DNA of 64,000 bases from Ceriagrion tenellum (Eukaryota > Arthropoda > Insecta > Odonata > Coenagrionidae), in assembly GCA_963169105.1 (NCBI GenBank), contig OY720634.1:149365584-149429583 (forward strand), written 5' to 3'. The notes beneath the pieces are model-generated. The model saw only the letters and a program-made list of their open reading frames with translations, was not told the DNA's origin and searched no databases. Below, in pieces: positions 36,745-49,348 of this stretch. A program made the translations under genes and the position numbers. Each line of letters begins with the position of its first letter. The stretch's first letter is position 1.

Positions 36745-38389
36745 TCGTAGTGCTGTCCCCTTTGACTGTTTTAAATGAATGAATTCATATTTAAGCTGCA
36801 ATTACTGTATTATTATTTGTAATTTAAGATATCTGCCATGTTGGCACCGTGGAATAGAGTAGTCTCATGGATTTGAGTGGAAAAATCGAGCTTACATTTT
36901 GAAAGAATAAATTGTATCCTAATTGTCTGAGAGATGATTTTGCATAGTGCAATGTTTTCTCCTTTGCATGTTTAGATCTTCCAGTCATTATCTCGTAGGA
37001 ATCTAGCTTTTTTTCGAATGAAATACTGACTGAATATTCTACCTTTTGAAGGGGTGAAGGAAATATTCTTTTAGCTAGTGTTTTGTTCAATGATCATCAT
37101 CATCAGATTTGGCCTATACTTATTATGTTTCACTTATTATCATGCTTTGACTTTTATTGTGCCCAACATATTCTAATTCCATGCTACAGTTTCTGTTTTG
37201 TGATATTGGTAGTTCAGTGAAAATTTACAATTATGTACTGCAGTTCAAAATACAGTTAATGCTTCATCTGTATATAATGATTATGAGAAAGTGGATATCA
37301 GGAGTCTGATGAGTCTGCAGAAAGATATTCATGTAAGTGATGATGGAGTCATAATTAGTGTTAGCTTAATTACTTTTTGCACATATTATTCTTGATTACT
37401 AGGATTCTTCATCAAAGGAATGTGTTTATAAGTAAGAGGAATTTTTCTCCAGTTATAACTTAGTGAAGTGGACTTCTGGTGATAGTTTTCATTGGAGGAT
37501 TTTTTACTCTTCTTCAGACTAAATTGTGGTTTAATGTGATAGGTCATTATCACTTTTTGCAAGGGTTATTAAAAGGTTAAATTTCTTCCTACTTTTCATT
37601 TGGGGTTATTACTATGTGGTCAGTGAGGGTTTTTGACAGAACCTAATTAATGACATTAAAATTGACAGATGTAATGTGAAGGCACTGTGTTGTAATATTA
37701 GCATGGAAGAAAAAGTGAGACCCATCTAAAAATGATGCTAGATACCTCTCTCTGTGGTTCATTTTGGATGCCACCTGAACTATGATGAATCAGTGCAGGA
37801 GGAACTCTGAAATTTTGTAGACATCCTTTAACCACCGTTGAAGCCTATCCAACTGGTGAAAACTTTATTATTTACTTCTCACTTGCATACTCATACTTGT
37901 TTATTATAAACACTAACTCAAATACTGGAGACCCTGTTGACCATCAGTTAAATGCCAGTATATTTGAATGTCACCTAATTAGTCTCCTCTATAATTTAGT
38001 TTCCTTGTTGTTCATTTAGAAGGAATCTTCTCCCCTAATTGTTGACTTGCTAATGTAACCTCTCAACTGATTTCTCTCAGAAAATTTCAATTTATCTGCT
38101 ACGTGGGAAAGAGTGTGAGTGCAGTAAATATTGTAATTGATATAAATTGTTTTTATCGTTTGTTTACTCTTTTCCTTACATATTCCTTGTGGGAAATACC
38201 CATTTTGATCGAGATTTAGTTTTTGGCTCTGTAGTGTTGGTGACATTGCCGTTCTGAGCACCCAACCCCCCATCGGCTCAGTCAAACTCCCCATCCTGCT
38301 ATTCGTTGAAGTTGATAGAGTTGCAATCAGTTTCGATAAATTGTCATCAACCTTGGGACGTATCATTTGGAGCCGTGGCCTGTCGAGAA

Positions 38390-39300
38390 TAAAGGAAGTG
38401 GTGGGCATTCACGCCTCTCTCTCTTTCTCTATCTGGAGGTGAGGTTTGATGGGGGGTGGGTGACGACACCTCAAAACTTAATTAACATTCTCGCGCCCTT
38501 CATTGGAATCCAATGTCCGCCGTTTTTGCTTTTCCCGCGGGTGGGTGGTGGTACTCCCAGAGGGAGAGGGGTTCCATTCCCCCCCTGCGCACCACCACCG
38601 CCACCCACCCAACACCTCTTCTACCCTTTCATCGCGACCCAGAGGGCTGGCTGTGAGCGCGAGAAGGATAGGGAAGAGAGGGGATCTTGTGTGTGTGCAT
38701 GCGTTCCTCTTCCCTTTTCAGTCTCTCGGCGATCTCTTCCTCTCCCCGCAAGACTGCCACCCTCCCCCCCTGTCACTTCCCCCCCCCCCCCGCGCGCATT
38801 TTTCTTCGCAAATGGAGAGGCGCCTCCCTATCCCCCCTCCACCCCCCGCAGGGAAAATAACCTCCTCTTTACTCCCTCCCTCACGCTCTCTCCTCTCGAA
38901 TCCCTTAATTTCCCGTCTCTCTCGCCATTCTTCTCTCCCATTCCCCTTCCGTCTCCCCCCCACCCCTGTGCTCCCTCCTCTTCCTCGCATGTCATTTCTC
39001 CGCTCCCTTTGGTTTCCGTCGCCGTAATCTTCGCGCCGTCGCCTTCTTCGCTTCCAACAATAGCGGGGCGGGAAATGAATTTCGTGGAGTCGCTCCTCCG
39101 TTTGATGACTGCTCTCTCTCTCTTTCTCACTCTTCAATGAAGTGGGTTTTGTTGTGTTTTGCCCTCTCGCAGAGGCCGATGATCCCTCTCGCCCGGCTCC
39201 CGTCCGCCACTGGTCACTGCGAACCGGGCCTCCCTTCGTCAGCTGCGCTCCGTCTCTAGTGTATAGCACTCGAGAGTTTTTAGATCGTCTTCGCTCACCA
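38390..39300. other. C-rich CpG island after the SMG6 block
   Basis: It includes a run of 13 C at 38779-38791 followed by CGCGCGC. ORFs on both strands (257 and 183 codons) are compositional. It lies just past the downstream edge of the CpG-poor block. Confidence 0.5.
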
Positions 39301-39446
39301 ATGGTTAGTATCTTGTCGATTTGGCTTCAGATTATCTGCGTTGAAAGGAGAAAACTGATCATATCGCGAAAATAGTTGTGTAGTTGTTTGTATCAGTGGT
39401 CGTTGTGACATTTACTGTAATAGAGTGTAGTGAAATGAATATTGGT

Positions 39447-39502
39447 GTCAACTCAACCCCTGCCACATATCCTTGAGGTAGATCTCATGGTATTGTGTAG
39501 AT
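39447..39502 (+). mobile_element. degenerate LINE 3' tail
   Basis: aacccctgccacatatcct, then ggtattgtgtagat, follows the plus-strand LINE tail with several changes (CCCCTGCCACACACCCT...GGTATTACGTAGAT). Confidence 0.5.
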
Positions 39503-39837
39503 AAAGATGACTCTGCTGTGCCCTCTCAGTACTTCGCAGCGAATTGTTCATCGGTTTGTCGCATATTTTAAGTGCAACCTTAAAATATTACACTCTTAAC
39601 CGGATAGGAATATGGACAGATTATTTATCACTTTCTCCCATGGTCCTGAGCAAATTTAGCGTAGCACTAAGGTTGACTCCCACGATAAAGTTTTTGACTA
39701 ACCTTAGTGGTGGACTCGAGACGTAGGGCAAATTCTAAAGGCTGTTGGCGGTGGATTTGTCGCCTTGCCTCGTGACTCATTAGCTTTGAAGTTATGAGTT
39801 CCTCGATGCTTACGGAAGAACCTCTCTGCCGTGTACC

Positions 39838-41661
39838 CAGGGATGTAGTACGAAGCTGCAACCAACGTTCTGTTTCGTTCCGGAACGAAACTATGCTCTC
39901 TTTTTGAATAAAGTTTCTGTTCGGAATGAAACTTTGTCTTGTTGGACTTTATGTTCGTTAACAGTACGATAGTGGAAGTTGAACGAAATATAACGTTCCG
40001 GAACCGTTCTTCCTTCTGAATAGTTTCAGTTCAAGTGAAGTGGGGATGAACGTACGTTCGCTCTCATGGTTCCGGGCCTGATCTCAGGCTGATCGGGTCG
40101 TGAGCCAGGAAACCCGGGGGGAGTGTGTCGCCTACCTATAGCCATTCTACAGACCCCCCTCCTCTGTTAAAATCGCGCCAAGGCGATTACAACTGCCGCA
40201 TTAGATGTGCACGTACAGCGGTCATCGTCCTCCAAGTTGATGTGGACAGAATCTTTGGAAAAGACCTTAAGCGAACCAGACGGCATAGAGAACGTGTGGC
40301 AAACGGAGTTGAGAGTTTTCTCATAACTGCTTGAGAGCTCGGCCTGGAATCTGTTGGCACCCTTGTCCTCGTACTGTCGGTCTGTCGGTCACATCGAATT
40401 TAGAATTTGCAAGTGGTCATGATATCTTCCATGTCCCTCCCTGCTTCGAAAGGGAACTCCGTTCCGCAACGAAAATCATTCCCATTTTGCCGACAAACTT
40501 CCGGGCCGTGACCAGTTTTCTCTCTCTCAGGTGGCCGCTGTGACTTTTTTTAACCCTCCCGTCATTCATGCTTGTAAACCTGTCCATTAAGGTCTATAAC
40601 ATGTACCTCAACATTCGGTTCATCCGCTAGGGAAAATCCGGGTCTCGGTTTATTACCCACCAAAACTGACCCGCAAAATCCAAGCCGGGGAATTTCAGTC
40701 GGTGACGGGGAGGAGGGTGGATGAATATTGTGAAGGAAAGAGGTGTCACTCTCAAGGTTACACCGCTACTGTAAAAAATTCCGGAGAACGTGCTGAAAAT
40801 ATTAATCGGAATTCCAACACTACGGAATAGCCTTACATACACTGCACGTGAATTGATGTCCGCGTATTTATGAAAATGGAGTGACTAAAAATTTAAGAAC
40901 CCTAAAAGAAACATCTAAATAGGAATACTCCTTTAAGTACGTGGTAATGGAGTTACTCATCGGAAATATTATACTCGTCATCCAAGCGGATATTATATCT
41001 CACATTGCTTTCTGTCGGAACGCGTTTCTGTTGCTAAGGTTGGAAACGTATCTATCGTTGAAACACGTGAAATGTTCGATGTATAGATATCCGATAGTTC
41101 AGTTGTACCTCTATTTTAAAGCTTTCTCTATGGAAATTACGTTAGAAATCCCAGTGTTGCTATGACAGTACCTGTTGGAATAGTCATCGACGACTCCCTA
41201 AGATCAGCCTCAATTAGGCCGTCAACATTCCCTCGTTCCCGATGAGAGATTGCATTTCCATACACAACCCACTATGTATCCTACAATTTCTTATATAGCT
41301 ATTATTTCCTCCCATTTACCGCACGAAAAATACTGGTTTCTTTCCGAGGCCTTTACTTCTTACCTCACATGATGAAACAGCTACGTTGGCACCTCAAATT
41401 CCAGAATTGGCTGCAGGGCTCATTGGAAAATCAAAGGGAGCTTTTAAAAAGAACGCATGTCGGAACCATTGGGTGATGGCTAGAACGAAACTTTTCTCAG
41501 TCCGTCGTTACCTGGAGCTTTCGTTCAAAATACTATCGCTCCACTTTCGTTTCGGAACCCCTTTCGTTCCTCTTTTGCTTCGGTTCTGCGAACCGAAACT
41601 TTACCTGAGCCTACTCTGAACCGTTCCGAAACGTTGAGTTTAGTTTCGTTTAACATCCCTG
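39838..41661. mobile_element. hAT-like non-autonomous element with CGTTCC subterminal repeats
   Basis: Ends are CAGGGATGT and ACATCCCTG. Flanks cgtgtacc and ggtacacc look like a diverged 8-base target duplication (5 of 8 identical), as expected for hAT. Both subterminal regions are packed with GTTTCGTTCCGGAAC-like words, including the perfect 20-base palindrome at 39872-39891. The interior holds no recognisable transposase. A ttaaccctcccgtcattc segment near 40550 may be part of another insertion. Confidence 0.65.
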
Positions 41662-42229
41662 GGTACACCTACTATGCGGCGCCACGAAATAGTCATGCTA
41701 ACAAGCTTAAGGGAAATTTTACGGCGTTATGAGGCGGACAAAGTATCCACATTCAGACTTAGCTTGCTTGAGAAATTCGTAACAGGTGTGTTTCAATGTG
41801 ACACGGTGAGTATCATTCTGAAGCTTCACTACCTCTCTAGGTCCGACAGATGCGATGAAATAAGAAATAAATTGCCGAACAATTAGGAAACAAAATTCGT
41901 CCCGCCCATTGACAGGTAAAACTGCCCTCCGCTGAAAACACTCCCAAAATACACCTCACCATTTCCCCGCCCTATAATTGTCTCGTTAACACCTTGACAG
42001 GTCTGTGGCAGGGAGTGTTGGGGCCTCGATTACACATGCCTGCGTGGCTACTCGCAGTGAGGGATGCAGTTGTAAATTTATTTGGTTTTTCAATCATGAA
42101 GCTTGTATCGTATGGTGAGTGGTATCCATCTCCGCAACTCAAGAGACCACATTGTTAGTATGCTTGTCTCTGGAGCTTCATATGTCAGTGTTTAAAGTCG
42201 TCATTCCGAACTGTCGACGAGTCTAGTGC

Positions 42230-42760
42230 GAGATCATTTTTTTGCTGCTCTTGGGAGTTGTATTTTTCCATTTTTAATCTCGTCCTCATGGACTCTTCGC
42301 CCATCTTCCCCGACCACTTAATTTCCTCCCGAGACAGCGTTCCCGGAATTAGCGTTCCCGTGTAGAGAGGGACGTCGCTCGTCGTTCATCAGAGGCGTCC
42401 TCCTCTTTGCCCTCATTTACGACAAGGCTCTGTCCAAATTGCATGCTAATGCCATCAAGCCCATAATGAGGGAGGGTGGGTGTGGTTCCTGACCCGAGGG
42501 CGTAAAAATGACCGCGTTGATTAGTCTTCCTATTCCTCCCTCGAGCGGCGGAGGGCTCGTCTGCCTTCTGGAACGCGGCGGAAGTGTGAAGGAGATGGGT
42601 AAAAAATAAAAGAAGGGGATAGACTCGAAAACATCTCTCGGCTATCCTTCTCTATTTCCTCTCCTTGTGCGCGTGTGGGCATCTTCCTCTCCGGCGCAAA
42701 CGATGGCAATGGGGGTGGTGACCTCCTCTCGGTGCGGTCACGATGCGATCGAACGAAACG
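42230..42760. other. CpG-rich island
   Basis: Moderately GC-rich, with gagggaggg and ctcctcttt stretches. No open frame of note. Confidence 0.4.
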
Positions 42761-43394
42761 GATACCGGTCGCTGCCTTTCAAGTTGAAATCAGGTACTAT
42801 TGAGAGTACTTGAGCCGCAATTAAGTGGGTGTCCGAGAGATGTAATTCTCTCCTTCTTGTACACACCACAACCTTCATACTGTGTACACCACGAGAAGTT
42901 TGGAACCAAAAGGAACCTTTTTTTTTGTAGAATGGAATGACATGCATAGGACAGCCGTAAATCTGTTTTTCGAACTCCTTGGACGATCCAAGTTTAATGA
43001 ACGGGAATGGTAGCTATTAATGTCGGACGTTACACGAAAGATTTAAGACAGTGAATGATAACATGCATAAGGGTCTTTAGTGAGGCACGGGGGTTTAAAT
43101 AATTCCCACCCTTCATATACAGGTCTGATAGAGTTAGACAAGAACAGTCTTTCGAACAGGTTCAAAAACTATTTTTCCGACCCTTCATCTACCTCAGCAT
43201 AAGCAAAGCGAAAAACCAGTGCTTGTAAGCACACTTGTTATCCCTTTTATTTCACTATCCATTTTTTCTCTTCATTTGTTTTACCTGTTGCCTGACGTCT
43301 ATCTCTCGCCATTGCAGGAACTTGCAGGGCTGTCGGTGTGTAGAGTAGGATAACAAATTTTTCTTATCGTATGCTCATATTGTTCCATGGGAAA

Positions 43395-44372
43395 TTCCTT
43401 GTCAAGTGATCTAGTTTTTTATAAGTGCCTCGCTCGACCGTCTCGGATTTTGTTGAAATTTTGTGTGTTGTGTTCCACTTATCTCACAGGGAGTAGCGTA
43501 TATTTTTAAGTTCTCTAATGGAACACTAGAGGAGGTATAGCCGTTGATGTAACCCCATTTCACGACCACGTGCAAGATGACTGTGAAATTCTGGGAACTT
43601 AGAGGCATAATACATCCTTAGATTAAAAAAAAAGCCAGTGTTATTTCATGATATTGTACAAAATTATGTGTGTCATTTGTTTAACACAATAATAGTATTG
43701 AAAACGAATCACATGAGTTGCAGCCTGATCGGCCGAAAACATTAGTTTTTCATGTAACATTAAAATTTTACCGTGCTATAAATTTATTCGTAATAATACA
43801 CTAAATATGAAGTTCCTTCGTCTCAATCTCAGTTCATGTTTCTTTTTGATTGTTCAATTTAAAATCCATAGCTTCGTCTGTTAATCGGTAAATCATGCCT
43901 GGAATTGACGAATTTTGTTAAAAGGTCAAAAATGTATTTTAACCTATTTTTCCTTAAACTATCCCCTAGAAATGCCTTCAAACCTATGTCAGTGGGAGGA
44001 GCATGTTTTAAGCCTGTAGAACAGCAGAAGTAATATAAGTGAAAGCTGTAATTAATAGACCACTGAAAGTTGTACAAGGTAGCCAAGTAACTTTGGTTTT
44101 GAATTAAAATCTAAGGAGATATTATGTCTTCAAGTTGCCGAAATTCCACGCTCATCTTGTATGTTGTCTTGGTATGGGGTCACGCATTTAGCTATGTCTC
44201 CGATGTATTCCACCGTTTGAGTTCCAAAAGTTTCGCTATTCCGTTTCAGATGCGAAGAACTCAACACAAAAAAATTATCATAATCCATTATCATCTCCAC
44301 TCCACCACCAATTATCATCTCCACTCGACCACCTCGGTCGAGTGGAGATTCCGATACCACTAGACCTAGAAG
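43395..44372. repeat. foldback pair with 230-260-base inverted arms
   Basis: The left arm (about 43395-43621) and right arm (about 44111-44372) are diverged inverted copies. The reverse complement of the left arm reads ctaaggatgtattatgcctc and the right reads ctaaggagatattatgtctt. Later blocks tcatcttg, tggggt-ac, ggaacacaacac/gaactcaacac and acggtcgag also match. ORFs on opposite strands of the two arms give similar peptides (ILHVVVKWG and ILYVVLVWG). The 490-base spacer is AT-rich. It is a foldback element or two inverted copies of one repeat. Confidence 0.6.
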
Positions 44373-44539
44373 GATACCATATGAAGGGTCGAAATACAAT
44401 GTTGTGGAATCAGTGTTTAGCCTACTCCGAGAATTCTTCGCCTGACATATTGCCTGCGATAAAAATTCTAGGTGGTCTTAAAACTCACTTTTTTATGATC
44501 GATGGTTCCTTGTAGTTTGTGGCAAAACCCTATGCATTC

Positions 44540-45370
44540 CATTGAATTAAATAAATCTTAGCTGTAAGTTTTCGTCGGACGCCCCCGTCAAAATTTTCCC
44601 ACCGCGGAAGTTTCCCTTTCGGTTTTTATAATGTTTCAAAAAACAATCCCCTACTGATTCCCTTTGCTCCCGTATGATAGCTGCATGGGCGAAGTGCTCT
44701 CTCGCCGAGGGGATTAGGGGGGGGGGGAGTGAAGAGACGAGAGAAACCCCTCCTCCTCCCCTCTTGCAGTACCCCTGCTCTGGGAAATGCTCGTTTGCGG
44801 GAATGAGCGAAACGAATGCGAGATGAGCACCCTTGATAAACTCGCGCGTCGGCCCGGCCCGAAGAGGAGGCGTCTTACTCGTCGGCTGGTGGTTTTTGCC
44901 GCCGCAACGAAGTGATCCCCGGTAAATCCATTTAATCACGTCGTTATCCGGGGAAAATAGTTGCGATCGAGGGCGGATCGAATGTCTTGCGCCGTTTATT
45001 CATTCCGTCGGAGCAATTAGAAGGATTAACGCGAGGGGCGTGGCCTTCCGCCTTCGCTCTTTCCTGTGCGCCGTGGAATCAAAAGTAATAACTCGAATGC
45101 TTGTGTGTGTAGAAGGAGGAGAGTGGTGTTGGTTGAGGGCTCGGCGGGAAAAGGATTATATGGGGTGGATGGTCGTACGTGGTGGAGAGTGTGTATGCCT
45201 TATTGGAACTGGCGCCACTCGCGAAGGATATGCAAATGGCTCTCGCGAAATACGAGACGGGGTTCTTGAGCGATCTTCATTCCTAGTAAGGCGGTTCTCG
45301 GGAAATAAATCGACCTGGGCGTTTTCTTGGAGCATGGGAACTTGGAATGCCCCAAGACTTGGATGAATCA
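44540..45370. other. CpG-rich island with G run
   Basis: It contains a run of about 13 G near 44708-44722. Overlapping ORFs on both strands lack recognisable domains. Confidence 0.45.
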
Positions 45371-46920
45371 TATTTGCGACCGTCCGACCGTATCGCCTGC
45401 GATGTCAAAAACTGCGTGTATCGATTGATGTAATGGTCTGGAACCCGGTGGAGACGCGTTTCCGTTCGGTGCTGTGTCTAAGGTCCAGGATTTTTAATGT
45501 CTTGAGGATTATCCGAACGCAAAATTGTTGAAGCCCGTGTCTCTTGGTCTCAGGTTCTTTTACTTTCTTAAGAGATTTCATTTTGTACAGTGCGACTTGG
45601 AATCACAAGATTTCTCGCGTTATTTATTCTTCCAGTGCATATAATCCTAGTGCCTCCTCGGTCTTTCAATCCTTGATTTACCACAGGCCCTCTTCCTAAT
45701 GATGGAGGTCGTGAAAATAGACTTATAGAAGAGCGCTATTTGCGGAGAAGAGTCTATCTAATCAATGAATATCAAAAGGTCATGATCATTGATGGGGCCA
45801 TGTCGTTAGATTGGGCGTCTTCGGTGTAATAAGGCACTATCCCAAATGGTTTGAAATTTTGGCGTGCTTGAACTGCTTGTGGCAGTATCTCGTGGTCTTC
45901 CTGATTGAGTTCTCCCATCTCCTGGACATTACTGTCCGTTTAAAATCCACACCTCGTGGTTTAAGAGCTCAATGAACGGCACCTCGTTTGACGTGATGGT
46001 TTATTTGTGTGTTATGCATAGGTTAAAGGTATTTCGTGAGTGGAAAAGTGCATTTAAAGTATTGTTGAGGTCTCCACCATGAATGTGGGTTAATGATTGT
46101 ACAAACCTCCACCCATTAGGAGAGTTTCAGATACCTTTCAAATAAGTTATTCTCCCGAAAATCTTTAAACTTTTAACTTATTATTGCCGCCACTTTTTGC
46201 GAGGTTCGCTCGAGTTTCAGGTTTCCAAGGAGCGTATAATTTCACTCCTACATTACATATATGGATGAGAGAAGACTATTAAAATCATTAAGGGAAAGAG
46301 ATTCAACTAAGACAGTTGGGTGTAGGAATTCGTTCCCACGCGCCATTCACGGCTTGAATAAAAACATCGATTCGTTAGTCTACTAAAATGAAATTCTCTT
46401 TTGTTTCCATCCACCTTAACCTCATTTTCCTAATTATATCCTTTTCCATTATTATCTATTCTTATTTATTTTGCAAGAGATAATAGCATTCTCCGTCTGC
46501 TCAAATGAGCAAATAAAATAACTAAATAACTTCGAATGTGGTTGATAAGTTAAAATTGTAGATATTAATCATATCCTAGGACTAACGCTCAGTCATCACA
46601 AAAAATATCAAAGTAAATTTTACATGAGTGAAGATAAAAGTTTTAGCAGTCTTACTTTTAATTAAATTGAAGAGTTACACATTAATAAATAATTTATAAT
46701 CGTTAAGTGTAAACATAATTAAAAATATAAGGAGTTTTCATTTTTAAAAATCTTCCCCTAATTCCTTAAATAAAAATATGTATACATTTAAGGGAATAAG
46801 GGAAGCTTTTTTAAAATACATGCGTGTGGGAAGTTGTAGTGGATCTACAATTTCACGTCACGCAAGCTTGTGGTAGCTTCACTTTATTTGGCATAAAATA
46901 GGATGGCTATGTTATCATTT
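45370..46920. other. AT-rich non-coding stretch
   Basis: Especially AT-rich at 46400-46800. No gene or clear repeat seen. Confidence 0.4.
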
Positions 46921-46925
46921 TGTGG

Positions 46926-46968
46926 CTGGTGTCCTAGCATATCTGCCACTCGATCCAGCGGCATCTGG
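46926..46968 (+). mobile_element. very degenerate LINE tail
   Basis: ggctggtgtcctagcatatc then tgccactcgatcc resembles the start of the tail at 19232. The hairpin is no longer readable. Confidence 0.35.
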
Positions 46969-47079
46969 AAGGATAATCATCCATAGCTGAAGGAATGTAA
47001 GGAACTGAATATTGTTGCAATTTTCCATTTTTTAAAATGATTACCACATTTCCGAAATATCTCCGAGTCAACCCAATGC

Positions 47080-47815
47080 TTTCTTTCGATGTTCTCTTCA
47101 CCCGGTTTGTTTATGTCTCGCCCGGCCAGCGCGCGCCTCCCTTCCCGGTGTGAGCGTACGTATCGAATTCCCCGCTCGGCTTCCCGTCCCTCTTCCATGG
47201 GCGGCGTCTCTGAATCGGTCGAGCAGTCTTTCTTTCCGCTCGGCGACTCTCCCCCGTCTCTCGCGAAGGACTGAGAAGGGGTATTTGTTATCGAGCAGTC
47301 CCACAGAAACCCGATTAGGCGCAATCTATCGTTTAAAAAGCCTCCTAAATCGAAAACAAACGGAACCGTCCACGAGTATAGGTTTACCAAGGCGGTGCGG
47401 CGTCAAGAGCGGGAGATGTTCCTCTTTCTCGTCTCTTCTTCCCTCGGCGCGGCCTCGTCGTCGCGGCGCTTCCCGGGCAAGCCTCGGAAGGCGAAGGAAT
47501 TCGTCTTGCCACCGCGAAAGGGGGTGGAGTGGCGGAGAAATGTATAGCGTACACACCGGAGGAACGTCGTTTTCAACGAGATGCAGCAACGAGGGCTGTG
47601 CATCCTTTCTCTCTCACACTCCCCCATTTCTCTGCCCTCCCGCTCTTCTGCACTCACCTCCCCCCTCCCCCGGTACGGGACGAGAGACCCTCCCTCCACC
47701 TTCCCCCATTTCCCCTCACGCCCCCACCCCCAAGCGAACCTCCCGCGAGCACGGACGGGTTCTCACCGGCCAACCGGTGGCGACGCCGAGGCTCGAAGGA
47801 GAACTAGCGTGGTCT
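47080..47815. other. C/T-rich CpG island
   Basis: Six overlapping ORFs in both directions reflect composition. The right edge abuts a LINE tail at 47818. Confidence 0.5.
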
Positions 47816-47817
47816 GC

Positions 47818-47884
47818 CTTTCATCTACATCTACATACTTCTCTTCGATCCGCCGCATTGGCTTGCGGCTGGGGGTGTTAGGAT
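47818..47884 (-). mobile_element. LINE 3' tail, second subfamily, minus strand
   Basis: tcatctacatctacatac followed by gccgcattggcttgcggc and gggggtgttaggata is the reverse complement of the subfamily tail seen at 19232 (tcctaa-ac, gcggc, gtatgtagatgtagatg). Confidence 0.5.
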
Positions 47885-48579
47885 ACAAGCCGTATAAAGG
47901 AGAAGGTTATAAGGAGGGGAGATTGTGAGGTATATTTAGGAAGTGTTGAGTGTTTGGCGAGCTCAATTTTTATCATGGTAACTTATTGTGCGTGGGAAGG
48001 ACGGATTATTGTATGTGGCTGTTCGGTAAAGTATTTCCCTCATACTATCGCTTCGTCGGACTTAGTGATGTAACGCGGCCTCAAAATGATATTCTATGTG
48101 TCACATTGAAACACACCTGTTCTGAATTTCTCAAGCCATCTAACTGGAGCGTTCAGCCTAGCGGTTTCCAACCTAATCACTCTAAAAGCTGTCAAACACT
48201 CACTGTTAGCTCGTAGTAGTTTTTAATGAAGCGCTCAGCTTTCCCGTGATGATTTCCGGGAGAGTGCTATTTACGAACCTAATGTGCGATTTTATTATTG
48301 GGGAAAATAAATGGTTTGCTCCCTTGGAGATTCAACCGTCGTTGTTTTGACTGGTTTATGGCTAGAGAACCGGCAGCTGAGACTATTTGCGTCGTTAAGG
48401 ATGATTGGTCAGCTTTGTAAAGTAAGTCATATTTTGGGAAGGAATGAAGGTTGGAGAGAAGTACGGCAATGGTATCACTCTACTCATGACTGAAGGCGTT
48501 TAAGAAACCGCGATGTAACGTCACATCTAACTGATGGAGAAGTGCTTTCCACTTAGCTCCCAGTTTGAGATCTGAATTT

Positions 48580-48672
48580 CTCTAAAAGATTTGTCCCGCG
48601 CCTGGAGATCGAATCTCTATCTTCCGGATGGGAAGCCAGTGCTCCAGTCACCTCACTAACCCGATCCCCTGA
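48580..48672 (-). repeat. tRNA-derived SINE fragment
   Basis: The minus strand reads gatcgggttagtgaggtgac, tggagcactggcttcc, ggaagatagagattcgatct and ccaggcgcggga. It aligns with the plus-strand copy at 53863, so both belong to one family. Confidence 0.6.
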
Positions 48673-49348
48673 TCAATTTTCTTTCTCTCGTGTTTCTTCT
48701 AAAGTCTCATCAAGGCCCCATGTACCTCATGTAATCCGGGGTTGTGGACTGAGCGAAGGCTCTCTTCTCGCGGTCTCCATTCTGTGCTGTTGTATATGAG
48801 ATTATCGACAAGAATTCCTGATGTTGTTATCCCTCGTCAGTTAAAGCGCTGTGAGCGAGGATGGAAACAGAATATATCATTGGTGAACATTGTTCTTGAA
48901 TATCCGTATTGAACGGTCGAGACTAGTTGGAATACGTTGAAAGTCTATGCTTTTTTCTTTCGCCAGTAATTACCTAGTTAAATGAGGCCAAACGTGACAC
49001 TAATCCCTTTTATTGAAGGGGTGATCTACTTCGTCCTTCGTCACTAATCAGCCGATGCAATATCCTCAGTGATGGGTAGATGGTGGGCCTCATCTGAGGC
49101 AAGCCTTTTACGATGACGCAGTCCTTGGTCGTCACAGTGCATTTGCGTCCACGTTTTCGAATTCTTATTTTCCCTTAGAAATGAAACGGATGAGGGCAGG
49201 GGAAATTTTTTTTCCTTTCCAAATCGTGCGTTTGAGTCTCTGTACTGAATCCATTTACATAGATAAACCACTCACTCACAGCTTGATCTCTTGAATAACC
49301 GTTATAATAAAAATGAATTGCCTCCCGACCTTGCCCTAGGTCGGGAGG

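Larger units (their letters stand above)
28250..38240. other. CpG-poor block containing the SMG6 exons
   Basis: By eye the dinucleotide CG almost disappears here (roughly ten or fewer per kb, with many lines having none), while TG and CA are frequent. Flanking DNA outside the islands has about 25 per kb. The change is abrupt at both edges. In invertebrates with mosaic methylation, CpG loss marks germline-methylated transcription units, so this block may outline the transcribed, methylated part of the gene. Exons within it keep a few CpGs. Small insertions such as the MITE at 36426 carry more. Confidence 0.6.
35275..38240. other. CpG-poor, AT-rich stretch after exon E
   Basis: I read this for the SMG6 PIN domain in the plus strand and did not find it. 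It contains the 24-base tandem repeat, a SINE fragment and a piggyBac-like MITE. Confidence 0.5.

Noticed and set aside
37310..37335. Short exon ending in gtaagt
   Set aside because: Too short, and no match to the SMG6 PIN domain in any phase.
38367..39269. ORFs of 257 and 183 codons on opposite strands
   Set aside because: Compositional artefact of a C-rich island. Low-complexity peptides with no motif.
47150..47881. 243-codon plus-strand ORF
   Set aside because: Overlaps six other ORFs on both strands. Ser/Pro/Arg-rich without domains.
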